Part shown: piece after piece, positions 1-11,725 of the stretch
How the letters are laid out: the number at the start of each line of letters is the position of its first letter
How positions within the stretch are numbered: position 1 is the stretch's first letter
Source: Polydactylus sextarius
Lineage: Eukaryota > Chordata > Actinopteri > Polynemidae
Reading direction: 5' to 3'
NCBI GenBank assembly: GCA_016801845.1
Contig: CM028924.1
Coordinates: 5,132,501 to 5,196,500, forward strand
DNA: 64,000 nt
Notes under the pieces: model-generated
What the model was told of the DNA's origin: nothing
Seen by the model: only the letters and a program-made list of their open reading frames with translations
The model's database searches: none
Position numbers and translations under genes: made by a program

Positions 1-1356
1 ACGATGTACGATGTGCATGAATTGAGACATGGAAGCACCTCCTGACTACTTCCTATTCATTAACGTGAAGCACAGTTCTATCTGACTTGTATTTAAATCA
101 TACATGAACTCCCACTGATGATCACCTAAAAGACATTCAGACCGTTTTTGATAAGGATAAAAAGACACTAGTAGGGTTTCGAAGCGTATGTTTAAGCAAA
201 GATCTACATCTCCAACTTCAGTCCCAAAGGGTTTATGGTCATTATTAAGCAATATGTAGTATAATTCAATGTTCCCAGTAGATTTTTTAAGCAGCTAATA
301 CATTAATATAAAGTGAAATGTAAAGTATGAATACATTTAGCAGTTAGTCTAAACTACACTGTATATTCAATAACTGAAATGATGCAGACAAACAAAAGAA
401 AAAGGTCAAAAACATTGACCACATCTTCTTCCCAAAAAACATTTAACAATAAACCTATCTAGCCAAGACGAGCAATATACAAAGCCTAACCTTTCACTGC
501 AGCACAACGCTGATAAATTGATTTAGGCTCCCACCCCCCCCCAAAAAAACCTCACTATCTCCAGGGCCTTGCTCAGCCTGACATTTAAAACCAAAATCCT
601 TGTTACTCAACACTAAACTTCACTTTTTTTTTTACCCTGACGCCTTTCCTAAGTTTTGAGTCCACCAGGAAAAAGACCAACGGAGTTCCACACGTTATGT
701 TTGTAAAACCTAAAAAAGTCACAAAATCTCCAAATTCAGCGTTCCTGAATCTCACCATTATCTCCTTCTCCCTCAGTATGAACGAGCTGCATCAGCACTT
801 TCAGTATGAAGCTGCCTGGACTCCAGCCAGAGTCCAGAGAGGACTGGTCTGAAGCAAAAACCTTCAAAAATTCTTCCAAAAATTCAAACTTTTAAAACAT
901 ATTGAATCAATGCATTTAATGCGACTTGAGCGCAGGTACTCAATACAATAACATGCTGCGTATTACTGAAATGGTGTTCGTAAATGCTGGAGATTAAATG
1001 TAACCTTACTTTAATCACACTACTCCATGTACTGGGCTTCTGCGCAGTTCAGATTTTCATCCCTGAAATAAAGTGTATGGCACAGCTGCAGTCATTTAAA
1101 TGTAAATCACTCAAGGTATTTTTTCTGAAACTTGCTCAATAGTGGAGCCCGATTTGTTTCTCATCTCCCCTTTTCTTTTCGTCATTTGTCTTTTGCATCG
1201 GTTTCTTGTAGCGGCACCGCGCATCAAACAGTTCCAGATCGAACACAGGAGAAGATGGCGAACGGCAGAGACTTTTAGATATATATTACATTAAAGCTAA
1301 GTGGTAAATCTGCAGCACCCAATTATAGCTTCTCTTTCTGGAAGCCACTGCTGAAG

Positions 1357-1358
<2 letters not shown>

Positions 1359-1411
<53 letters not shown>
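1359..1411. repeat. (AC)n microsatellite
   Basis: About 26 uninterrupted AC units. The flanking 1-1358 stretch is AT-rich non-coding DNA with short homopolymers and no feature that I can support. Confidence 0.97.
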
Positions 1412-1412
<1 letters not shown>

Positions 1413-3828
1413 CTCTGGCTTGAAACACAATTGACTTTTATAAGTCCATGTATCACTATGTCAGCCTGCATTGGTTGCTATCATGTTTAATTTTTAACGC
1501 GGTTATAAATATAATGCTCGCTCGCTCATTTGCATCACATGCTCTCAGTGCCCATTACTGATTATTCCTCAGGCCTAGAGGAGAACCTTAAATCATTTTC
1601 AGTGCTGTAGGATTCATGTGTCTGAACTCCTCTAACAAAATTCAGCAGTGGTTTTGTAATTGAAGTACTATTTTTCATTATTTAAGAGGAACTGGGATCC
1701 GTTTTCAAGTAAATCAATGTGGGAGTCATATGTGAGTAAAATTCTCACCGTTAGCATTCATATTACACAGTCTCTTTGTTTTGTGTTATAGTGATGCTTT
1801 CCCACCAAATATAGAGATGATTTCTGCAGCGTAGTTGCAGAAATCAAAGTCATAGCACAGACGCAAACACGTGAATGAATCAAGTTGAAAATACTCAAGT
1901 GGGTGAAAAGGAAGTGAAGGACAAGTTGTACGGTACAAATCCTGCACTTCATAGAAACAGCAGAACGACACCCAGGTCATTTCTGAACACATTTGTTTCC
2001 AGCCATCAGTTGTGGTTATCATTAACCTTGTCTCTTCTAGAAAGAATACTGCCGTTGGCTCTTAAAGGCACATATTTGCAGATTGCAAAAAACAAACAAA
2101 CAAGCAAACAAAAAAAAAACAGTCCAGTGTCAAGTGATGTGAAGTGAAAATTTGCTCACAGTTTGTTGTGAACGCACCATAAGGGTGGAAACTGGAGACT
2201 TTGATCAAACCCACAAACCAGCAGCAGCTGCTTTTAACCAGCTGAATATGCTGCCGCTGACCTTCACAAACTGACACTGAATGAGGCAACGAATCCCACT
2301 GGCGTTTAGATGAAACACACTGGCTTTACAGAGCAGAGTACCTCAACGCTGCCACCCCACCCCACCCCTCCAAAATTTTGCATTTTTAAGAGTTGAGTTT
2401 TAGTATAGGTTGGTATTGGAGTCTTCCAGATGTGGGTGGTGGAAAGGAGCTTGCAGAAATCTCAACTTTTTTACTATGACTGACACATGAATCCAACTTC
2501 TCAATTATACTAAAAAAGAGAAGCTGGAGCTTGAGCACATTCTCTTCTAAAGTCACGTTGTCCTCACTAACAAAGTCACACGATGCTTCCATGGCGATCT
2601 CTTTTGCCTCGTTGAATATGTATCCGTGTGTTGATATATTTGTTCGGTTGAGCGCATCATCTGGCTCCATGTCAATATTGTTTTTTTTCCTTTTAAACCA
2701 TTTAAAAGGGAAAGAGGAATCATACAACAATCGCGCACAAAAATAAACGTGCATTGTGCGTTTGTGTTATTCTCTTTCTGAGGGACCAAAGACACCTCAC
2801 AGCACATCGCAGCCCAAGCTCAATACACACTGAGCAATCCTCCACACATCCCACTCACTCCTCTCCTTCTGTTTTCCCCATGTATTCCTTTTTGTTCTAT
2901 ATCTCCACCTATTTTTTTTTAACCCATTCCCTCTGTCTTCATCTCTCCATCTCTCCTCCTCCTTCTTCCACCCCCATCCCCGTTTCTCCTCCACCTCGTC
3001 TTGTTTATAAAGCTGCTTATCTCACAGCTCCTTCTCAGTTTAATTCAAGAAGCCATATTGGCACGATAAGATCATCGCTGGAGCATCGGAACATACCAGA
3101 AGACCATGTCAACCTACACCGAACAAGTGCTTATATGCAAATTTTGAATTATCTCACTGATTCCTGCCCCTTTCCCTCTTTATTTCCCTCTCTCATATAA
3201 TCTATTTTATCATTTCTTTCCCCCTCGTATTCTCACTGCGTTCCTCTTTCCTCTGCATCATAGAACATTTACATCTGAATCTGTCCCATCTATCTTTCTT
3301 TCTGTTGTCTCATCTGTTTCCTGTTTCCTGTTCTCCGTCTGCACTTCCCGCTCACTTTTATCTTTTCTCCCTCCCTCTTACCACAGGCGTCGTTCACCTT
3401 GTCATGCACTTGTAGGACACTCATCTTACATCACCACAGGTTAGACGACACCAGGGTGCGCACACACGCACACAAGTTACACACACATTTTATGCATCGG
3501 GAAGATTTGGTCTCTATATATTCTCTGCATGTGTTCACCCCCTTTTCTTCTTTTAAATCTTCTGTCACTCACTGCTCAGCTGGAGAAATCACACATGTGG
3601 AGTGGAGGATCCAGCTGCGATGTGTGTTGCGCATTTGTTGAAGGAAAAAGGTTATTTGTATGACTTGCACTCACATGCCGTTTATACAGCACATAAGTGT
3701 AAATGCGTGTGTGTCTGACACATTTACAGACAGTTTTACACAAACGCAGTAATGTATGCGTGGCCATGTCATGCTACATCGCCACCAGAAGTGACATCGC
3801 TGCTTAAAGTCATATTGTAGCTCCTACT

Positions 3829-3829
<1 letters not shown>

Positions 3830-3860
<31 letters not shown>
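3830..3860. repeat. (AC)n microsatellite
   Basis: About 15 AC units after CTCCTACTAA. The preceding 2810-3400 stretch is strongly pyrimidine-biased on the plus strand. Confidence 0.95.
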
Positions 3861-3863
<3 letters not shown>

Positions 3864-5371
3864 ACTCTACAATAAGATAGCAATAAAAGCCACAGTCCAT
3901 GCAGTTCTCTTTGCATCATTTTAGTCTCTGTCAATCAAGGGAAACCGAATGGTTTCTAGGAGGAGCTCATAAATGCGTCTGCAAAATAGCCACAGATGGA
4001 AGCTGTCACTTCAAGCGGAAATGAGACCATGTTACAGTTCACATGCAGTTTAACTGAGGAGGCAATAGTGCAGTATAAAAGCAACAGCACACATATACAA
4101 CCAATGTTTAAAGGAACAGTTCAATATTTTTAGAAAAACAAAGTCATTTTAATCCGCAATTTAAACTTAAAAGTGCAATAGCTCATTTAAAGTAGTTTGC
4201 GTTGTGGTCCAGCAGATGGCGCTCATCAGCTTGACCTATTGATGCTCTATTGATTGGTAAACTAAACTGATGGATAGAAAATGGAGGCACATGCTCTTCA
4301 GGATAACGACAAATGGATGGAAAACAGCAGGATCAGGCTACAGTATATTGTTGAGTTGCATGAACTTTTTGTTAACTTTTCACTTAGTTGCTTTCTCGCT
4401 CCTAAATGAGAAGAAATGTTCATTTTCTAGTCTCTGTTCTCATGTTAACTATATAATGCAACAGGCAACTGTTGCTTTAGTTTAGAGTAACCAGATGTTA
4501 GCGTTTGCTCATATGATTATTTAACAAATGAACAGTTTAACTCTACAGCCTCGAAAGTACAAAAAGATCACATTAACGGTAACAACCGTTTAATTAGCGC
4601 ACACGTAGCCTCGTCATGATCCCCATATTTGTAATAATACAGAATATCCATAAATCAGCCAAGATAATCAGCTCTTAATGCACCTTGATGACCATTACAA
4701 TTGACCGCAGGAAGGGAGGAGGAAAAGAGCAATGAAGGGTGTCAGGAAGGAGTGAACGACATGTAACATTCATTCATCATCATCATCATCATCATTGTGT
4801 GAAGGTTTCTGCAGAGAATCTAACGGGCATCAATCACTTTTAGAGTTGAGAGATGGAGAAATGGGAAATAACAGGATTGGTTTCTGGAGAGGACAGTGCA
4901 GATTTTTGTTCTTTTTTTTTCAAAGAGATTTTGATGTAAACTTTTCCCATATGACGCAAACACGATTAAGATGCCGAATTAAAGGAACTTGAGCTGATTA
5001 TTTATTGCTGCTTATTTTTTTTTTTGTATATTTTATAGACATTTGCCAGATGATAACAAACACTGTTTTTCTCACCTGAACAGACGTTGTCATGTTAAGT
5101 AAGTTATTGTCAATAACTGCCACTGAGTATATGCATAGGAAATATCTAATCATAACAACTGCAGACAGAAAATCTAATGATAATAGTGACTGAGATGGAG
5201 GAGACAGGAATTCTCCTTTGACCTTAAAAAAAATAAAAAAAAAAAAAATAAGCCATTTTATCATTTTATGAAGCTGTGCACTTTATAGAGCTATTTTTTT
5301 CAGATGGGATCTATTTATATACGATGCTTTTAGTTTGTGTAGCTGTCTTGTGTTGTCTCTCACTCCCACTG

Positions 5372-5424
<53 letters not shown>
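5372..5424. repeat. compound (CT)n(GT)n microsatellite
   Basis: About 13 CT units run directly into about 14 GT units. Confidence 0.97.
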
Positions 5425-5655
5425 AAGATATGTACAAGATTGCTCAAACAATCACCGTCAACAAACGCGAGGGAAAATGTTTGTTTAGGCAAACAGCCGT
5501 GTTGTCTGATATCTGCAATCATACTCACGCACAGACACATATAGAAAGCTATTTTTCTGTGTACAGCTATGATATGTCACGTTGTTGTGTGCTTACAAAC
5601 AGAAATCGCTATGATAAAAGTACTGTCAACCTCTATGGCGTAATGGAGTAATATG

Positions 5656-5882
5656 TCAAAAAAAATGTTGTTTTGACAGAAACATACATGTTGAGTATTG
5701 TTTGATGCCAGGTGCTTTAGTTCTTGCAGTTTTCTTTGGGAATTTTGCCTTTAGCAGTTTTGAATTTTCACTGATTTTGCCATATTTGGATTTCTGCAGT
5801 CTTTCCTTTAACTGTTCAGCCAATGTGATCCTCACGTCTGCAGGACAAAGAAGGCCGACTGTGTGATTCTTCACTACTATTA
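5656..5882 (-). other. exon-like orphan ORF with a good 3' splice site
   Basis: On the minus strand a pyrimidine/A tract ending ATATTTTCAG (AG at 5883-5884) precedes an open frame of about 75 codons to a TGA at 5658. The predicted peptide is basic and charge-rich (EQLKERLQKSKYGKISENSK, then KAKFPKKTARTKAPGIKQ) and unlike simple-repeat translations. It lies downstream of the lrfn3-like exon 7 on the same strand and its phase would fit the alternative donor there. I do not recognise a family. It may be a terminal alternative exon, an exon of another gene, a transposon scrap or chance. Confidence 0.25.
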
Positions 5883-6234
5883 CTGAAAATATAATCAAAA
5901 TGTTTATGTAACTTTGGGTATTGAAATGCAAATTAAAGGCAGAGTTGGCTGCCATTAGTGACATTCCCTGCAGTGCCGTGTTGTTACCTTTTAACCGTCA
6001 CTTACTGGAGAAAATAACAACATTGGTGCTGAGTTGAGTCAAAACACAACAGAAAACACTATGTTATATCACTATTTTATCTGTCCTTCCAATGTCAGAT
6101 CTTCATAGGTTCCATGTTTGCTTGAGATAAAATCTCTGAACCCAGAAAAATCCATCTTCATTTTTTCTCTCTTAATTGTATAAATTTTTAGGCCTCTCAG
6201 TATGTGGGGGTGTGTAGAGTGAGAGTAAATTGAC

Positions 6235-6236
<2 letters not shown>

Positions 6237-6271
<35 letters not shown>
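6237..6271. repeat. (TG)n microsatellite
   Basis: About 17 uninterrupted TG units. The surrounding 5900-14700 region holds only further simple repeats, low-complexity runs and the hairpin listed at 8011. Confidence 0.96.
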
Positions 6272-8010
6272 TGTAAATTCCAAATTATAATGAGAATAGA
6301 AACTGAATCATCAATCAGATTTTGTCTTACACAAAACCACTTTCAAATAATAATTGTTTGTTGACAAGTATGGTAAACATCCATAATCGAGAGTAATAAA
6401 TGATAATTATATTTCACGAGAGTTTTACCAAGCCTTTTGAAAGCATATTATACTTTTTGTGAGTGTTGTAATTGCATTAAAATGAACTCTGTATGGTTAA
6501 TTATCAGGAGGTTATTGAAACAGTGTGTTCATTTATGTCGAGTGGAGCGCATGGGATTTGTTGTTTAGTTAACAGTTGATGGAGCATTTGTGGACAAGTC
6601 GAAAGTGAAATAAGAGAAACATGGAGAGAAAGAACTGAAGTGTGTGACAACTTAAAACCGCAGTACTGGGTTTCTTTTTACTTACTCCCTCCTCGGTGTA
6701 ATAATGGGACGTCTGTTTATTTTGGAATAAATGTCAGCAGTACTTCATCCGTGGACAGCTGGGTTTATTAAACGTGACTGCTTAACAGATTATGCTATTG
6801 ATTAGCTACAATAAAAGTATAATTTCATTTCAACAGTGAAAAATCTCTACAATCTGAGGATCGGATGAGTTAAATCGTTCAGCTTTAGACACGAGTTTCT
6901 GTCCATGACTAAGGAGATACTGCTGACCCCCACTTGTACACAGTCCACCCCTGAGGCTTTAACTGTGGTGTTAACTCATAACCATATACTTTCCTAGCAT
7001 ATTACATTCTCCATCACCAGTCCATCACCGCCTCGGGCAGGAAAAGAAAAAAATAAAACAAAGCAAGAGACATATGATGGACAGAGGGAGGGAGAGAGAG
7101 AGATCAGGCCCGACGGATATGAGGTAAGGGTGACTCGGCTACTAAAAAGAATGAAACGAACAGGACTGAGTAGCGGGGGTGGGGCTGCATTTCTTGTCGC
7201 CTGTTGTGATGTTGTCAGTGGAGAGCAGTAACGAAACACATCGTTTAGCCGGGGTGGTTCTCTAATTGTCGAGCTGACAGCAATTAGATCACTCTCGTTA
7301 AAGTGCTGCCCTCATTAGGTTACCCACCACTCTCGGCAGGAGGAGACACTGCAGAGTGTTAGTGTCTCTTAAACTATGGGGCAGGACCTGAAATTGGTGG
7401 ATGGCCAAGGTGACTGCCAGTGTGTTACCATATGTCACATTAATTAATGAGTGTGGGTCTTTGGGTGAGAAGACTTCTCATTTGGCTGCTTGTTGGGTTG
7501 AGTTAATAGGCTAATCAGCTGATTACTCACCTGTTTAAGTGGACCTGGGGAGACACGAACAAAACTGGTAAAGGTCCTCAAGATCCTAACTGGTCCCATC
7601 TGGATCAAAGTCATCGATAATGGACCAGAACAAAGGAGTATGCAGGGTAGACCAATAGGTATCAAACCTATCTAGTCTAGTCAAGTTTAGTCAGTATCAG
7701 ACCACTGCACTGTCTTAATCCATTACCAGTGTCATTTCCAGGTCAGGCTCCACTAGGTCCAGTATTGATCTGGTGTGTCCAGGAGTAGTTGAGTTCAGGT
7801 TTCCTTAAACACTTTATGTGCTTTCTGTAGACTTCTGGTTGAGAAATAACAGGGTCCAGTCAAGATCAAGATGCAGTTCCAGAATCAGTTTGTCCCAGAA
7901 AAAAAAATCAGCTCAGTTCAGTTCAGGAGGACTGTATTGTTCCACATTGAGGCATGTTGCGAGTCCCATATGTTTATTTGCAGAAGCAAAGAGCCATTAT
8001 TGATGATTAT

Positions 8011-8060
8011 TGGCTTTGTGTATGAGCAGATAATTGTTTATCTGTTCATACACAAAACCA
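8011..8060. other. near-perfect 23-bp hairpin with 4-nt loop
   Basis: The left arm 8011-8033 (TGGCTTTGTGTATGAGCAGA then TAA) pairs with the right arm 8038-8060 (TTATCTGTTCATACACAAAA then CCA), with one G.T wobble and one C/A mismatch around the TTGT loop. It could be a MITE core or a short-loop RNA hairpin. The loop is short for a typical pre-miRNA. Confidence 0.5.
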
Positions 8061-10688
8061 GACCCATCCAGACACTTTTCTGTATTATTTCATTCCCTCT
8101 CTGTCCGTGCAGTCTACTATACTGTATATCCAGGTTGAGTGTGATTATCTATGCATCATTTTTTTCCACTGTTTAGCCACTCATTGTCAGTCAGTATGTT
8201 TTTTTGTTTTTTTTGCAGAGACATGCCCATATGTCTCTCTATATAATCCATGGCTGCTGTATCCTCTTCCACACCAATCCAGATGTTTCAAGCTGGAAAA
8301 TTTAGCATTTAATGAGGGCCGCTCCGTTAGGATGATCACACTGACGAGCGCTCACTGGGCCTTGACGTGGTCGCTTGTCCAATCCAGACATAAGAACCAG
8401 GATATCCACATTAAAAGAAATCCATAACAGCATAGCTCCGTAACCCCATGATATTCACGGAAACAAAGTAATGGGTACAGTGAATGGGAGATACAAGGAG
8501 AGGAGTTATAGAGGGCCTTTTTTTTTTTTTTTCTTCAAAGTGTTCACCAGCTTTTCCCCTGGTGGTGACGTTCACCCTCCACATCTGCCACTCAGAACAA
8601 CATCATCAGGGGTCTAGAAAACAGGAAAACAAGAACACACAGGTTTGAAAATAGGACAGTGAAAGTGCTGTATTAGATAAGAAGTAAAGGGACATTAAGG
8701 TCAAGGGCAAGAAGGACATCGTCTTTGTTCTAAAAGGGGATATTTTTAACAGGCAGGTTAAAAACAAAACAAAAACAGGGGTCTGGGATAGAACATCAGG
8801 TCTTGAGAGAGGGATAAACAACCAAGGTCCTGGCAACAGAGAACCGAACACTGATGTCTAGAGGACACGATTTAGTACCTGTGTCATCTGTAATCAACAT
8901 GTTAAGACAGAATTAAGAATACAACTTTTTTAATTGTGTTAAGTTTCGAAAGAGCTCTAATTTATCTTGTTTCTCTAGAGACTTGAGTTGAAGTTGAGGA
9001 CACTTTCCCTTTGTTTTCATAACTTCTGCTTCCACTTAACAGTTCAGTAAAAGCTAATATTCACAGAGAAAAAGTTTTGTATCTTTTTTTTTTTTTTTTT
9101 TGCAACAATATTACCCACCAAGGGAAGACAACACAATTATAGCAAATGAAACTGTAGAAAGTAACATTTCATATTGTTTTTTTTTTTTTTCTTTTTCTTT
9201 TCTTTCAAGCTTTTAAAGAAGCTGTGGCTTCCCTGGATTCATATCCAAATACCACCGAATACATAAAGATTTGAAATTGTTTTCTTTTTGCCAAAAATCG
9301 TTGACCAATTTCCCTCAAAAAAGAAAATTGATTCCATTTTATAACTTTTTAATACCTCAGTGTCAGTTGTACCTTGGAGAGAGCTGTTGAGAGGGTAACA
9401 GCTGTAAAGTCGTGGGATACAACAGATGCCTGCATAAGTGAGGTCTGCTGACAAGGGAAAGCAAAGCTGTTCGATAGCTTAAAGAATGATGAAATTGTGG
9501 CAGTATATTGCTGCAGCTGTTATTTGTAATGTGTATGTTTATCAGGAGGGCATTTCTTAACTGTATTTGTCAGAAGGAGTATTTCTTAACTGCATTTATG
9601 TTCAACCAGCATTCATGGTGTCAGTTTAAGAATGAAGCACACTCTTCTTAATGCCTCGCTCTGTATTCATCCATCACAACCGCTGCACATCTCCCACTGT
9701 CTTGTTCTCCATCATCCTTCACTACTTAAGCTTTTTCTACTCCATCACTCGTCGTACCATGCAGATGGTGAGGGTGTGTGGAAGGTGGAGAGAGATGAGA
9801 TGGCAGTTCACGGTGTGGGTGGGTGAAGAGATGGATAGAAAGGACAAAAGAAATAGATAGGAAAAAAAAGATAACTAGACAGGCAAAGTGTTGTAAATTG
9901 AAAAACATACAGGGAAGGGAGGGAGAGGTAATAAGGGATAGAAATGGTATATGCAAAATGGTGCATTGGAGAAAAAATGTGCCGGCAGAAAGGAGAGAAA
10001 GAACAAACAGGTATTGAAAAGATGGAATAGAACAAGTCAGGTTCTGTTAGAAGAAACAGAATAACAGGACAGCAATTGTTAAGAAAACATAGTTTCAAGG
10101 ACAAAAAAAAAAAAAAAAAAAAGACAGTAAAGGGTGACTTCATTCGATGTAAAATACATCGTGTTTAACATCGTCTACAAAACATAATCCTTCCACCCCG
10201 ATACACTGAAAGTGAACAGAATTGTTTGCATTGCTCACACCAACAGTTGTCATAGGAACTGTTTCTTCAAGGGCAGTCGTGAAAAAAAATGTTTCAGCAA
10301 ATCATTTTCATCGTCAGTTAATCAACTTATTGTTCATTATTCCTGAAAGCTGAAAGTAGCAGATTTAAAATGTTTGTTTTATTTCACCATCACTCTTAAA
10401 TCTAAGGATATTCATCTTATATCATCATATAGGGAAGTACAGGCAACAGATCTTCTATTGATTAATCACTTAATCATCTAATTGATTAACAGATTAATTG
10501 TTGCAGCTCTCTTATCTTTATTGTATAAGGGTGAGGATTTAAATCTAAGGGAAGCACAGAAAGGAAGGATGAGGAGGCAGCATGCTGCATAGAAGTGAAG
10601 CTGTAGAAGGGACACCAGGGGGTCGCACGACCAAAGGAAGGGACAAAATGTAGGACTTTTAGGAAGGAATAAAAAAACACAAAGCAAA

Positions 10689-10720
<32 letters not shown>

Positions 10721-10854
10721 AACAATGTTTTTAGTCCCATTACTGTTTGTGTGTAGTTTTGATGTAAATCTCTTTGTGAGGCCAAGAAAGCTTCAGATGT
10801 TAAAGTCTCTCCATGCGACACTACGAGTCCACCTGTCGTCTGCTGCTGGAGGCG

Positions 10855-11190
10855 TCCAAGAGACAGAGAGAGAGAGAGAGAGAGAAGCGCGAAAAGGGAA
10901 TTGAAGAAAGAGAGATGGGATCAGAGCCAGAAATGGAGTGAGAGAGAGAAAGAGACACATGGAGAGAAACAATGAGAAAGAGGGAAAAAAAATACTGACA
11001 TAGATTCAGCCGAACAACAAAGGACTGGGGGGAAAAAGTAGGGGAGAGGAAACTGATACATCAGGACAGTCAGAAAACGGAAAAAGAAGAAAGATGGGAG
11101 GAAGTGACTGAGAGATTGACAGATACAGCAGGAGGGAGAGAGAAAGAGAGAGAAAAGCTGTGCGGGATGGATTCAGAGAGACAGAGGGAG
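10855..11190. repeat. purine-rich (GA)-type low-complexity tract
   Basis: The plus strand is almost entirely A and G over about 330 bp, with a pure (GA)11 run near 10863-10885. No ORF with meaning. Confidence 0.85.
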
Positions 11191-11694
11191 GTGAAGAATG
11201 AGACTGGGCATATGGGATGACACTGAAAGGAGTGATGATGGATTAAAATACACAGAGGACAGACGGGCTACAGGGTCACGGGTGGGCCATGGGGAGAACA
11301 CACACTTGCACTTCACGCACAGAGTCGTACACATCTTTGTGTTATCCTTGACTATTTTTCCCTTCCTGCCTAACCTTGTGGGAACATTTGCACCAGCTCA
11401 AGGCAGTTAAACCTCATATACAACAATACAAACATGCATGAAAAGACCTGCAGGGATTTACCAGTTGACCCTGATCTTACGAGCACACACAGATAACAAT
11501 AGTGTTTGTCATTTCACTGCACAACACTTTATACTGTATGGTTATTACCTGAAGGCCTGCCTTAGAATGAACCTAAATTTAAATCTTAAGCCTTCAGAAT
11601 TAATGATTTACCTTGCGGGAATGTTTTTTTTTTCATGAAAATTTTTGTCCTTACAATACAATAAACACTGTTATCCACAGTCCTCTTTAAGTGC

Positions 11695-11722
<28 letters not shown>
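11695..11722. repeat. poly(A) tract, about 28 A
   Basis: Homopolymer on the plus strand; no retroelement body could be recognised upstream. Confidence 0.95.

Positions 11723-11725
<3 letters not shown>

Noticed and set aside
2754..3200. 148-codon plus-strand ORF rich in Ser, Pro, Phe and Leu
   Set aside because: Composition follows the pyrimidine bias of the DNA; no conserved motif, and similar ORFs appear in every C/T-rich tract.
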